From the NCBI RefSeq assembly GCF_021864505.1, contig NZ_JAKJIB010000014.1, forward strand, positions 1 to 33,184: DNA of 33,184 bases, read 5' to 3'. This DNA is from Falsiroseomonas oryziterrae (GTDB taxonomy: Bacteria > Pseudomonadota > Alphaproteobacteria > Acetobacterales > Acetobacteraceae). This document shows positions 1 through 10,147 of this stretch, one piece after another (position 1 is the stretch's first letter; every line of letters begins with the position of its first letter). The position numbers and the translations under genes are program-made. The notes below the pieces were generated by a model. It saw only the letters and a list, made by a program, of their open reading frames with translations. It had not been told where the DNA came from and did not search any database.

Positions 1-51
1 GTAGGTCGCCGCCGGGCCACCCGGCCGGAACCCAAGAGACACACACACCCA

Positions 52-1739
<1,688 letters not shown>

Positions 1740-1743
<4 letters not shown>

Positions 1744-2873
1744 GGCGAGGTCTCCTCGTCTGAGGCCGGGTGATTGTAGTCGAGTCGTCGTCGAGCTCGC
1801 TCGCCTTCCGCGAAGAACCGCTCGGCCAGCAGCCGGCCCCGCTCGCGCCGGTGCGCGATCCGCTTGGCGTGCCGCTCGAGCGCGGCCGTGGCGCCGGCCT
1901 CCATGTAGTGCCGAACGGACACCTCGGCACCGTGGCCCAGCAGCGCAGCTGCATCGAGGGCTGCTTCCGGCGAGTATCGCGCCGCCGTTGTGCGCAGGCA
2001 CTTCCGGAACCAATGCGGACCGTGCGCGACCCCGAGCCACTCCCTTGTGCGGCGGAAGACGATCTTGCTCAGGCCACCGACCCCGAGCGCTCGCTCCTTG
2101 GTGCCGCACCACAGCGTCTCGGTCCCACTCCCGCCGAGCGCCGGACGGGCATCGGCGACGTAAACATCAAACACGGGCACGAGGGCCGGGTGCAGGTCGT
2201 AGGAGAGGCGCCTGCGCGTCTTGATGTCCTCCTCGCCGAAGTCGACCGTGTATCCCTCGCCGGTGCGGCGGAGCTGCACGCCGACCCGCATCGCGGCGAT
2301 CGAGCCGATCCGAGGCGCGTGGGCGGCGAGGAGCCCGAGCAGGGCGGCGTCGCGGATCGCCGCGGCGCCGCCAGCATAGCGCTCCCCGCGCCGGCCGGCC
2401 TCGAATAGCTCGAGAGCGCGGCGGAGCAGCTCCCCGGACTCGACGATGCTGAAGGGCTTCGGTACCGGCGGCAGCGCGCGACGGAGGCCGAACCCGCGCG
2501 GACGTATGATGAAGTCCACGTCGACGCCTGGCTCGATCAGGCGGAGCGCGCCGTGCAGGTCGCGGAGGCGCGAGTGGATGGTGCTGTCGCGCACGCCGCG
2601 TGCTCGCTGTTCATCAATCCAAGCGTCAAGCCGCGCGGGCGTGACGCGCGCAGCGGGGCTCTGAACCGGATCGAGTTCGCCTCGCCGGCGCAGGAAGGAC
2701 AACCAAGCCGCGTAGCCGCCGGAGACCTTGTCGAGCCCGCGCGGGCTGCGTCGCTCTGCCGCTCCGCCTGCGTCGTAGAGGCCACGGGACGGGGCAAGCG
2801 CGCGCTGCCAACCTGCGCGATCAAGCTCAGGCCAGTCATGGAGGCCGATGGAGAGGGTACGCCCGCGCTTCAA
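1740..2873 (-). CDS. Tyrosine recombinase, second of the trio
   Basis: A 377-residue phage-integrase-family protein that would break and join DNA via a 3'-phosphotyrosine. An N-terminal SAM-like core-binding region is followed by a catalytic domain with APRIGS (first Arg), HWFRKCLR (HxxR), LLGHG and RHYME (the His and nucleophile Tyr), so the active site looks complete. The start is TTG at 2873, overlapping the preceding gene's stop as TTGA, with GGAGG about 5 nt upstream; no better in-frame ATG exists. Its own stop overlaps the ATG of the serine recombinase. These overlaps imply coupled translation and fixed stoichiometry of the three enzymes. The target site cannot be told from sequence. 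Confidence 0.9.
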
Positions 2874-4699
2874 CGCCGCCTCCGACCAGGCCGGAGCGCA
2901 GCGGGGCGCGTCTTGCTGCTCGTGCTCGTGATCCCGGACAGCGAGCGCTTGCGGCTGATGAGCGCAGCGAGCCGCTGCGACGCGCCCTTGGCAGATACCG
3001 AGCGGTAGTGCCGGAGCCCGGTGTCGTACCCCTTGTGACCGAGCACATCGCGGAGGTCATCGATCGCGTTCGGAGCGTCCTCGAGGATGAGCGCGCCCGC
3101 GAAAGCCCGGAATAGGTGCGCGTTCATGCGCACTCCGATGTGCTCGTGCACGGTATCGGTGATCGCTGTCCCGAGCGTCGTCTTGTCGCGCGGCCGATCG
3201 GCGTGATCGCGCGACGGCAGCAGCCAGTCGGAGCCGGGGTGCGCAATGAGTCCCCTGAACTTCGCGACGTAATGCGCGATGAGGCTCGAGGTGGACGCCG
3301 GCAGCCGGCACTCGATCCGCGCGCCGTTCTTGACCTCGTGCGGTTCCACCACCAGGCGCGTCGGGCGGTCGCCGCGGCGGCCTCCGTCCGTCTGCAGGTG
3401 CACGCCAAGGCGCAGGGCGGCGAGGTTGGACAGCCGCAACGGGCAATGGAGCAGGATCTCGATGGCGACGGCGATCGAGGCGAGCCACGCGGCACGCTTG
3501 GGCTGCGGCGGGTGCTCGACACCACGGGAGTCCACCCAGCCGTCGCGGGTCTGCGCTGCGATGCCGATGAGCAACTCCGGCAGCCGGACGAGGGCGACAG
3601 CACGCGCCGGGTCCTCGAGTTCACGCAGGCGCGCTGCGGTCTTGGCCGTCATCTCGCGCTGTCGCGGTGGATGGGCCCGCCTGAGGTCGTCGAGAATGAC
3701 GCGCAGCGCCTCTCCGGTGAGCTTCAACTCGTACTTCGCGATGATGTTCAGCACGCTTGCGATTGCGCCCGTGATGTGGCTCGCCCGCCGGCCGGCGCGC
3801 TCGTAGTGCCATTCGATCGCGCGTCGTCGATGCTCGACGAGGTAGGCGAGGCCGGTGATCTCCTCGGCCGGCGTGCCGGTGTGGACCAAGGCGGCCATCG
3901 CGAGGCGGAGGGCGGCCAGGTGCGAACGGATCGCCCCAGGGCGCAAGGGCACCGGCGGACCGTCGCCGGTAAAGAGGCCCGAGCCACCGCCCGGGGCGGT
4001 GCCGGCGAGCCGCTCCGCAAAGCGGGCTATCTCCTGCTGGAGCGAGGCCGGATAGGTGGAGAACGCGGGGGCGTAGCGCTGCTGACGGCTCTGCACGCCG
4101 CCGAGGCGCCGGTTGGGCCATCCGGGTACGGCTTCCGCGGCCCTGTTCCACGTGGCCGCCGCCCGGCGGGCGCGGTCCCAGGCGGTGATCCTGATGTCGG
4201 CTTCCCGCAGATGCTCCGCGAAGGCCTGCAGGGCCGCGTCATCGACCTCCGCCGGCACGATGCCTCTGCCGCCGCAGAAGGCGGCGAAGCCGCCGAGCGA
4301 CATGCGGGCGAAGCGGTTCGGCAGGAGGTCGAGGAGAGCGGTCCAGTCGGCCGGTAGTTCCGCAACTGCGAGGCTCGGCGTAGCCAGGAGCCCCATGCGG
4401 CGCAGCAGGAAGCGGAGGCTGCTCCGATAGGCGCGGAGCGTCCCCTGGCTGACGTCGAGCGCGGCGGGCGTCTTGCGGCCGAGGAGATCGCGCACAGCCT
4501 CCGGCGTGAGCGGGACGAGGTCCAGAGGGCGGCCGCTCGCCCGGCCGAGCAGCCGGAGCGCCGCGCGCAGGTCGCGCCGGCGCCGCTCGGGGATGTCGGT
4601 CCAGCCGTCGAGGTCGCGGAGGGCGTCGGCCGCGGTGGTCGGGAAGGCGGAGATCGCCGTCGATTGCAGGAGGCGCTTTCGGCCAGAGAAGGAGTTCAT
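2870..4699 (-). CDS. Large tyrosine recombinase, first of the trio
   Basis: A 609-residue site-specific tyrosine recombinase. The first two thirds is an unusually long N-terminal part (core-binding region plus unassigned helices), and the last 200 residues are the catalytic domain. Catalytic motifs are PLRLSNL (first Arg), HLFRAFAG (HxxR), LGHKGYD and RHYRS (Tyr). ATG 4699 is preferred because GAGG lies 8 nt upstream; an alternative ATG at 4732 would add 11 residues. The 3' end overlaps the next recombinase by 4 bp. Long plus a shorter tyrosine recombinase in tandem recalls TnpA/TnpB of Tn554 and the RIT trios, but here the third member is a serine recombinase, not another tyrosine enzyme or a TnpC. 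Confidence 0.9.
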   Translation of the reverse strand: MNSFSGRKRLLQSTAISAFPTTAADALRDLDGWTDIPERRRRDLRAALRLLGRASGRPLDLVPLTPEAVRDLLGRKTPAALDVSQGTLRAYRSSLRFLLRRMGLLATPSLAVAELPADWTALLDLLPNRFARMSLGGFAAFCGGRGIVPAEVDDAALQAFAEHLREADIRITAWDRARRAAATWNRAAEAVPGWPNRRLGGVQSRQQRYAPAFSTYPASLQQEIARFAERLAGTAPGGGSGLFTGDGPPVPLRPGAIRSHLAALRLAMAALVHTGTPAEEITGLAYLVEHRRRAIEWHYERAGRRASHITGAIASVLNIIAKYELKLTGEALRVILDDLRRAHPPRQREMTAKTAARLRELEDPARAVALVRLPELLIGIAAQTRDGWVDSRGVEHPPQPKRAAWLASIAVAIEILLHCPLRLSNLAALRLGVHLQTDGGRRGDRPTRLVVEPHEVKNGARIECRLPASTSSLIAHYVAKFRGLIAHPGSDWLLPSRDHADRPRDKTTLGTAITDTVHEHIGVRMNAHLFRAFAGALILEDAPNAIDDLRDVLGHKGYDTGLRHYRSVSAKGASQRLAALISRKRSLSGITSTSSKTRPAALRPGRRRR

Positions 4700-4806
4700 G
4701 GGCAAATCCTCGTCACCGGAAGACACCGGCATCTGCCGGAATTTCTTGCGCGCATACCACTGTTTGAGACCGGTTTAGGCAGCCGACTGCCGTGAAGTCC
4801 GACCGC

Positions 4807-5082
4807 TTACTTCTTCTTTTTGCGCGCATGTTTTGGTGTGCCCTCACGAAGTAGCCGGAGCACTTCCTCGGCGCTGTAGAACTTCCGTCGCCCGAGCTTC
4901 CTCGGCGTCAGCCAGCCGCGCCGGCCCCAGTCGTAGAGGGCGCGATCATCAATCCGCAGGAGCGCCTTAACCTGCTCGGTGACGAGGAGGTCGGGTAGGA
5001 CCGCCGGGGAGCCAGGGGAGCAAGCACCGGGCGAAGTCCATTGGGTGATGCGCGGCGTTCGGCCTGTCCCGCGCCGCCCCAT
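4807..5082 (-). CDS. Small helix-turn-helix DNA-binding protein, excisionase-like
   Basis: A 91-residue protein with a MerR/excisionase-type winged helix at about residues 31-80. LLVTEQVKALLRI is the first helix pair, YDWGRRGWLTPRK the recognition segment, and RRKFYSAEEVLRLL the wing and last helix. It ends in a basic tail (ARKKKK). It sits directly upstream of the recombinase trio and is translationally coupled to the preceding gene by a TGATG overlap at 5080-5084. By analogy with Xis/AlpA-type proteins it probably steers recombination direction or represses the operon; this is inference from size, fold and location. Confidence 0.8.
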   Translation of the reverse strand: MGRRGTGRTPRITQWTSPGACSPGSPAVLPDLLVTEQVKALLRIDDRALYDWGRRGWLTPRKLGRRKFYSAEEVLRLLREGTPKHARKKKK

Positions 5083-5321
5083 CAGAGGCGTGCCTTCGCG
5101 GGCGACGGAGGGGCGAAGAGGCGATCGTCATCGACCACCGCCGCTGCGTCGGCTGCCCCGAGGCCCGCCTCGGTCCGCGCCGCAGCACGAAAGGCCTCCG
5201 CCGCTGCTGCACGAGCGAGGGCCCGGACCAGCGCGACGAGCGCCTCCCTTTGGCCGGTCGGGAGTCGGTCGATGCCGGAGCCGGTCGTCGGCCCGCTGGT
5301 CGTTGGCTGCGCCACCTTCAT
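5082..5321 (-). CDS. Small hypothetical protein in the element operon
   Basis: A 79-residue Ala/Arg-rich protein with one predicted amphipathic helix (about 20-50, REALVALVRALARAAAAEAF) and no recognised domain. It lies 19 nt after the 301-residue gene and its TGA overlaps the ATG of the helix-turn-helix gene. That overlap is the main evidence that it is translated. Its function is unknown; it may be a partner of the downstream DNA-binding protein. Confidence 0.6.
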   Translation of the reverse strand: MKVAQPTTSGPTTGSGIDRLPTGQREALVALVRALARAAAAEAFRAAARTEAGLGAADAAAVVDDDRLFAPPSPAKARL

Positions 5322-5340
5322 GGCGCAGTGGGTTACGGGC

Positions 5341-6246
5341 CTAGTGGAGCGTCACGGTTCCGCCGTCCGTCGTCGCATTCGGAACCACGAGAGCGCGCGG
5401 ACGAAGGCGCACCACCCGATCGGCGTCCGGGCGCTGTACCCGCAGGTGCGGGAGCGCGAGTTCGTAGATCGCGCTGAGCTTCGCAACGTAGTCGGCAAAG
5501 AAGGGATCGCGTTCGAAGGCGAAACCCGAGAGCTGCGGTCCGCGGACGTCGATCGCGAGGGCTTCGGCCTGCGCAGGGGTCAGGACGGATCGCGCCGTCG
5601 ACTCCACCTCCTGCATGACGTGGTCGAAGGCAAAGACGATGTGCAGGACCGGCTGCGTCGGCGTCAGCACGTCCGTGATGAAGGCTTTGTCCTGGATCTG
5701 CTCCAGCCCCATCCGGAAGCGCCGCTGCACTGGCGCGCCGAGCCTCGCCGCGAGCTGTTCGAGCCGGTCGGCCTCGTGGCGCAGCGTGCGCTCCATGTTG
5801 CGCAACGCCGTGCCGGGCGGGCGCGCGTGGGCGACCGGGATGCCGATCTGTTGGAGCGCCTCCCAGATGAACGGCAGCAGCGTGTGGCTGGCGCCGAGCC
5901 GGCGGTTGATCTCCAGCCGAGCCTGCTCGACGAGGCGCTCGGCCTCCGCGAGGTCGAGGCTGCGGTAGGCGCGGGAGAGTGGATCGGCGAGCGGCGAGCG
6001 GAAGAGGGTCGGGTCGCGTTGCTCGAGCCCGTGGAGGAACACCCGGCAGAAGGCCGTGACGAGGCGCTCGTGCCGTGGGTCACCGGCGAAGCGGGGCGGC
6101 TCAGCGATCGTCGCGAGCAGCGTCGCGCTCCGGAGGTAACCCGGGAAGCCCTCCTCGTCGTAGAGAAGGATGATGCCGCGATCGTTGATATAGCGGGGCT
6201 CGGCGACGGGCGGGTACGCGCGTCGAGAGTTGAAGTTGGCCTTCAT
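5341..6246 (-). CDS. Hypothetical element protein, 301 residues
   Basis: I do not recognise this family. The protein is soluble and mainly helical, without signal peptide or membrane segment. The N-terminus (PRYINDRGIILLYDEEGFP) looks like a beta-rich start, and the centre is helix-rich with charged repeats (RNMERTLRHEADRLEQLAARL). The reading frame has clean alpha-proteobacterial codon use over 900 bases and ends in TAG. It is the first gene of a minus-strand run leading into the recombinase trio. The region upstream carries two copies of a 14-bp repeat that could be its control sites. It is likely an element-specific accessory factor. Confidence 0.7.
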   Translation of the reverse strand: MKANFNSRRAYPPVAEPRYINDRGIILLYDEEGFPGYLRSATLLATIAEPPRFAGDPRHERLVTAFCRVFLHGLEQRDPTLFRSPLADPLSRAYRSLDLAEAERLVEQARLEINRRLGASHTLLPFIWEALQQIGIPVAHARPPGTALRNMERTLRHEADRLEQLAARLGAPVQRRFRMGLEQIQDKAFITDVLTPTQPVLHIVFAFDHVMQEVESTARSVLTPAQAEALAIDVRGPQLSGFAFERDPFFADYVAKLSAIYELALPHLRVQRPDADRVVRLRPRALVVPNATTDGGTVTLH

Positions 6247-6388
6247 GGCAGTGGCTGCCGTCGATCGAGGAGGACGCGGAGCGCAGCCCGTCGCTCCTCA
6301 CCTTCGAGCTGCTGCAACGAGCATCACGCCCGCTGCAGCCTCCCTCTCCACCCGCCTGCGCGCGACGCGCAAGAGCGCGTCCGGCGTG

Positions 6389-6402
6389 GGTTACATTGGG
6401 TT
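6389..6402 (+). repeat. 14-bp direct repeat, copy 1
   Basis: GGTTACATTGGGTT (AACCCAATGTAACC on the coding strand of the downstream operon) occurs here and at 6482-6495. Flanking bases differ, so it is a short discrete motif rather than a longer duplication. It may be an operator or a binding site for an element protein. Confidence 0.7.
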
Positions 6403-6481
6403 TGGAATGCGAACCCTAACGCGGTGTGGTTCGCAGCCGGCGTGCGGGTCGGCCGCAGGAGAAGCGAAGCTTCGTGTGTCA

Positions 6482-6495
6482 GGTTACATTGGGTT
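6482..6495 (+). repeat. 14-bp direct repeat, copy 2
   Basis: Exact copy of the motif at 6389-6402, same orientation, start-to-start distance 93 bases. It is less GC-rich than its surroundings. Confidence 0.7.
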
Positions 6496-6598
6496 CCGGA
6501 CCCGAGCACTTGCCTCGCTTTCGTCGTCTGCGGCGAACGTCGCGCACGTGACTGCAGTTCGGAACGATGCGATCTGTTGCCGCTCGCAGGATCGCCCA

Positions 6599-7765
6599 TC
6601 ACGATCGCGTTGACAGCGGGCGGAGACGGTACTTCGACGCGTCGCCCTTTCCCTTTCCGCCCCGATGCACCTGCTCGAGCAGACCGGCATCGAGCAGCTC
6701 GCGCACCGAGTCGCGGATCGTGGCGGCACCCAATCCGCGCGCGGCGTCCGCGCGCGCCATCGCCTTCGGCGAGATGGCGAAGGTCCCCTGACGCGAGCCG
6801 TGCGCGAAGCGAAGCGTGGCGAGCAGCCAAAGCGCCTCAGGGCTTCGGAGCGCCTTGAACTCGGCGCGCGGCAGCTGGGCCACTCCCGCCGATCCCACCC
6901 AGTTCCGCCCCTCCTCCTGGTAGCGCCAGGCGCTCCGAGCGATGCGCAAGACTTCCTTGTGGCGCAGCGGTGGGCGGCACTGGGTCTTGTTCCGCTCCTG
7001 CAGGATCGCCCCGAGCTCCTCGGCTGAGCCGGCGGACGGTGCGTCGCGGAGCGCCAGGCGGAAGAGCCGGATGTTGCGCTCGCCTTTGGCGATGATCTTG
7101 ATGATCTCGTCGATCGGCGAGCAGACTTTGGCGTCCGTGAGGGGCGCTTCTGCGCGGTCAGGAGCGGCGAGGTCGTCGAGGCGGTCGAGAGCGTCCGGCC
7201 GCATTGGCGTGAGGTGCGCGAGGCTCAACCAGTCGCCGCAGATGAATGCGTACACGCCACCGGGGTGGTCCGGACCAGGCAGCCGGCAGCTCGGCGGGAC
7301 GATGACCAAGCCGCCCACCCCCTTGATGTCGATCGGGAGTCCATCGCTGCGAAGGTTCTCGCACCGCTCACCGGCGTACGCGTACCAGAAGTGCCGTCCG
7401 CCGGACGGCGTCGCGGTGATGAGCGGCGTCGGGCCGCATGCCTCCAGGACAGCGTCGGCCAGCGCCACGTCGTCGCAGTCGATGATCGTCACCGGCCTCG
7501 CGCCGCACCCTGTGGCGACGCCGATGTTGTGCGTCGGGAAGCTGCGTCGATGGACCAACTGCTCGATGGTGCGGCGCGATCGGGCCCTGTTCCAGGTCTT
7601 GAAGCGGCGGTCGGGTCGTTTCCCGTCGGAGCCGCCGCATGCGACGGGCACCAGCCCTTTGTCGTGAAGCTCGAGAGCGAGACGTTCGAAGGGGCTCGGT
7701 GGCCGCGTCGTCTCGGACGATGGCTGGATCTGCGGGAAGGGGGGAGGTGGCGCATGGTGGGTCAT
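6599..7765 (-). CDS. Bifunctional primase-polymerase-like replication protein
   Basis: A 388-residue protein with an N-terminal Prim-Pol (archaeo-eukaryotic primase-type) domain at about residues 28-195. It shows the metal-binding IIDCDD motif (Asp96, Asp98), SGGRHFWY (His125) and DIKGVGGLVIVPPS. A middle PriCT-like helical region (residues about 215-290, KGERNIRLFRLAL) and a C-terminal winged helix follow. Such proteins prime and copy DNA of plasmids, satellites and integrative elements. ATG 7765 is chosen because homology begins soon after and the longer frame has no coding character. No helicase domain is present, so host DnaB or another factor would be needed. Its presence suggests the element can replicate after excision. 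Confidence 0.85.
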   Translation of the reverse strand: MTHHAPPPPFPQIQPSSETTRPPSPFERLALELHDKGLVPVACGGSDGKRPDRRFKTWNRARSRRTIEQLVHRRSFPTHNIGVATGCGARPVTIIDCDDVALADAVLEACGPTPLITATPSGGRHFWYAYAGERCENLRSDGLPIDIKGVGGLVIVPPSCRLPGPDHPGGVYAFICGDWLSLAHLTPMRPDALDRLDDLAAPDRAEAPLTDAKVCSPIDEIIKIIAKGERNIRLFRLALRDAPSAGSAEELGAILQERNKTQCRPPLRHKEVLRIARSAWRYQEEGRNWVGSAGVAQLPRAEFKALRSPEALWLLATLRFAHGSRQGTFAISPKAMARADAARGLGAATIRDSVRELLDAGLLEQVHRGGKGKGDASKYRLRPLSTRS

Positions 7766-7902
7766 GCGGCCGCCCTGCCTTGGCCGATGAGCGCTGCGGT
7801 TGTCTGGGCGCGAGCATGCGGCGGAACCACGTGCGTGTGACCAAGTTGCGCGAACGGCTCGAAGCAGTGGCCACGCGAGGAGGTGGACGATCGCCACCAA
7901 CG

Positions 7903-7941
7903 ACAAAAGGCCCCCCATCCGGTGTGGATGGGGGGCCTTCG
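7903..7941 (-). terminator. Rho-independent terminator
   Basis: A perfect 14-bp stem (7907-7920 with 7926-7939; AAGGCCCCCCATCC and its complement) with a 5-base loop is followed on the minus strand by TTTTG. It begins directly after the stop of the 107-residue gene. It should separate that gene from the replication gene, which then needs its own promoter within 7766-7902. Confidence 0.85.
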
Positions 7942-8265
7942 TCAATTCAGCTCGCGTCGCTCCTGAGCCGCCTTCGCTTCCAGAGCTTCGAGGATGCCGT
8001 CCCGCTGGGAGCGGATCGTCGTCTGGATCCAGTCGAGGCGATAGATCGCCTCGATGAGCGAGCGGTTCACCGCACGCCACGCATCGATCGCCTCGCGGAC
8101 GGTGATGCGGTCGTGGGACGCGAGCACGCGCGCCACCTCGTCGTCTGCCCGGCGGGAGATCATGCCGAGGTGAATCGTCAGTTCGTACAGGTGGTCCTGC
8201 GCGATGATGATGTCCTCCGGGCGAACGCGGCCGAGCGCGCCCCCGGCAGGGATGCCGTTGGTCAT
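7942..8265 (-). CDS. Small helical hypothetical protein
   Basis: A 107-residue, mostly alpha-helical, charged protein with no recognised domain. ATG 8265 is preferred over the start at 8307 because AGGA lies about 8 nt upstream. The helical heptad-like pattern (ISRRADDEVARVLASHD, then WRAVNRSLIEAIYRLDWIQ) suggests a coiled-coil or small DNA-binding or regulatory protein. A strong terminator follows directly, making it a monocistronic, probably well expressed unit at the head of the element. Confidence 0.65.
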   Translation of the reverse strand: MTNGIPAGGALGRVRPEDIIIAQDHLYELTIHLGMISRRADDEVARVLASHDRITVREAIDAWRAVNRSLIEAIYRLDWIQTTIRSQRDGILEALEAKAAQERRELN

Positions 8266-8562
8266 GGTGATGTCCTGATTGTCGGTGGGAGATGTGCAGG
8301 GGCGCACTTGGCGGCTCTGCCGGTCGCAAGGCGGTCAATTCCGCCTGCACCGACGGCTAGGTGCTCACCGCCACACAGAACCCAAGGGCGTGCCCGAAAT
8401 AAAATTGCTTGAACTATCTGCTTCGGGCCCGAGACGTGGGAGGTCGCGGACCGAGGCGGATCAGTTGAACCTCACTTTGCAGCAGCGCGGACAGGCTGAG
8501 AGGCGGGAGAAGGCGGTGGATGCTGGAGTGCGGGCGCTTCGTCATGATCACCGAGTTGGGCG
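8266..8562. other. Gene-free region upstream of the 107-residue gene
   Basis: No gene is supported. A short AT-rich patch at 8398-8425 contains, on the minus strand, TTCAAG and TTTTAT-like sequences that could be a promoter for the gene starting at 8265. The right edge is the left inverted repeat of the IS3-family element. Confidence 0.4.
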
Positions 8563-8622
8563 TGACCCTGCCCCCATGGATGTCCCCGCCCTGAGCTAGG
8601 GTCCGTCGAAGGGAGACGGATG

Positions 8623-8889
8623 ATGAAGCGATCGAGGTTCACGCAGGAGCAGATCATTGGGGTGCTGAAGGAGCACCAGGCGGGCGCGACGGCGCCGGAT
8701 CTGTGCCGCAAGCACGGGATCAGCGAGGCGACGTTCTACGCTTGGCGGTCGAAGTACGGGGGCATGGAGGTGTCGGATGCCCGCAAGCTGAAGAGTCTCG
8801 AGGAGGAGAACGCGCGGCTGAAAAGGCTGCTGGCGGAATCCATGCTCGACGTCTCGACGCTGCGGGAGATGTTGGCAAAAAACTTCTGA
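8623..8889 (+). CDS. IS3-family transposase OrfA
   Basis: An 88-residue helix-turn-helix protein that binds the element ends. The motif runs FTQEQIIGVLKEHQAG, then LCRKHGISEATFYAWRSKYGG, followed by a leucine-zipper-like helix (LEEENARLKRLLAE). GGGAG at 8611-8615 fits ATG 8623 (7 nt) better than ATG 8620. Near the 3' end A6C at 8877-8883 (A AAA AAC) is the classic slippery site for -1 frameshifting into orfB. OrfA itself looks intact, but without OrfB it cannot transpose. Confidence 0.9.
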   Translation: MKRSRFTQEQIIGVLKEHQAGATAPDLCRKHGISEATFYAWRSKYGGMEVSDARKLKSLEEENARLKRLLAESMLDVSTLREMLAKNF

Positions 8890-9734
8890 CGCCCGGCTCG
8901 CGGAGAAACGCCGTGACCTGGGCGATCGAGGAGAAGGACTACTCGCAACGGCGCGCCTGCCAGCTCGTCGGCCTGGCACCGAAGACGTTCCGCTATGTCT
9001 CGCGGCGCGCCGACGACGGCGAGGTCCGCGTTCGGCTGCGAGCCCTGGCGAATGAACGCCGGCGGTTCGGCTACCGGCGCCTGCACATCCTGCTGGCGCG
9101 GGAGGGACACCGGCTGAACCACAAGAAGCTGTTCCGCCTGTAGCGGGCGGAACGCCTCGGCGTGCGTCGACGGGGCGGGCGCAAGCGCGCGCTCGGCACG
9201 CGGGCGCCGATGGTGCTGCCGCAGGGGATCAACCAGCGCTGGTCGCTGGACTTCATCTCGGACGCGCTGGGCTGCGGGCGGCGGTTCCGCGTTCTGGCGG
9301 TGGTGGACGACTTCACCCGCGAGTGTCTGGAGTTGGTGGCGGACACCTCGCTGTCGGGGCTGCGCGTCGGGCGTGAAATCGACCGGCTCGTGGCGTTGCG
9401 CGGCCGCCCGGCGATGATCGTCAGCGACAACGGCACCGAGCTGACCTCGCACGCGATGCTGCGCTGGCAGCAGGAGCGCGGTGTTGCCTGGCACTACATT
9501 GCGCCGGGCAAGCCGCAGCGGAACGGGTCCGTCAAAAGCTTCAACGGCCGGTTCCGCGGCGAATGCCTGAATGAGCACCTATTCGGCAGCCTGCCCGCGG
9601 CGCGTCGAATCATCGAAGCATGGAGGAGCGACTACAACACGACCCGCCCACACACGAGCCTGAATGGGCTCACCCCAGCAGCCTTTGCAAATCGCCCCAC
9701 GTCGGGGCAAATGGAGAACAGGCTCCGCTCATAA
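8877..9734 (+). pseudogene. IS3-family transposase OrfB, broken by amber codon
   Basis: The -1 frame encodes the DDE integrase part. The frame is interrupted by an in-frame TAG at 9141-9143 where relatives have Tyr (LFRLY-R), a TAC to TAG change, and resumes at once in the same frame. The first two catalytic acidic residues are present (SLDF, VSDNGTE), but the third, normally Glu in VESFNG, is Lys (VKSFNG; AAA at 9534-9536). Either change alone should abolish activity. It ends at TAA 9732-9734. Confidence 0.9.
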
Positions 9735-9798
9735 ACGAGGGCAATTAGGGGGCAGGGTCAACTGCATCCAGGCCGTTGCCTGTGTGCTCCACGAAATC

Positions 9799-9969
9799 CT
9801 ACAGCCCCGCTCGCACAGCCCAGATCGGGCCGAGGCCGATCGTGACGTGGATCACTCCCACCATGATCGCGATCGCCACGAGACACACCGCCATGACAAT
9901 GCGGAAGCGGTGCTCCGACACAAAGTCGGTGAAGGGTTCCAGATATGGAAGTCGCGTGTGGATCTGCAT
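9799..9969 (-). CDS. Small single-helix membrane protein
   Basis: A 56-residue protein with one transmembrane helix (about residues 24-45, IVMAVCLVAIAIMVGVIHVTI), a charged N-terminus and a short C-terminal tail. ATG 9969 is chosen because AGGGAG lies 6 nt upstream; an ATG two codons earlier is too close to it. No family recognised. It lies just right of the dead IS, which may have separated it from its original neighbours. Confidence 0.5.
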   Translation of the reverse strand: MQIHTRLPYLEPFTDFVSEHRFRIVMAVCLVAIAIMVGVIHVTIGLGPIWAVRAGL

Positions 9970-10147
9970 TGTCATCTCCCTGACCAGAAGCAAGTCACGC
10001 GCTCGGGAGCGTCATCGAACCGTAACGCAATCCAGTACCTGGTAGCCGTGCGCCGGTCGGCGTTCACGCCGCCAGCGCGGCGCGCTGCGGCAGTCGGTCC
10101 GATCCTGCTCTCTCCCGAGGCGGCCGCTCCAATCAGTGTGGGTTCGG

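Larger units (their letters stand above)
6247..6598. other. Intergenic control region with a direct repeat
   Basis: This gap of 352 bases lies between the replication protein and the 301-residue gene, both on the minus strand. I see no convincing gene. Two exact 14-bp copies of a repeat (6389-6402 and 6482-6495) lie 93 bases apart, in a position to regulate the genes at 6246 and below. Confidence 0.5.
8563..9760 (+). mobile_element. IS3-family insertion sequence, inactivated
   Basis: About 1.2 kb, bounded by inverted repeats that begin TGACCCTGCCCCC at 8563 and end GGGGGCAGGGTCA at 9760, with terminal TG...CA as in IS3-family elements of the IS407 type. It contains orfA, a -1 frameshift window and a broken orfB. 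Flanking bases (GGCG on the left, ACTG on the right) do not form a target duplication, so one flank was rearranged after insertion or two copies recombined. Confidence 0.88.

Noticed and set aside
1744-2112. N-terminal extension of the serine recombinase
   Set aside because: The extra 123 residues are antisense to the conserved end of the second tyrosine recombinase and have no homologous character; the family start YARFSS lies at 1743.
7766-8350. N-terminal extension of the primase-polymerase
   Set aside because: It runs through a strong terminator and another gene in a different frame; the conserved fold starts after 7765.
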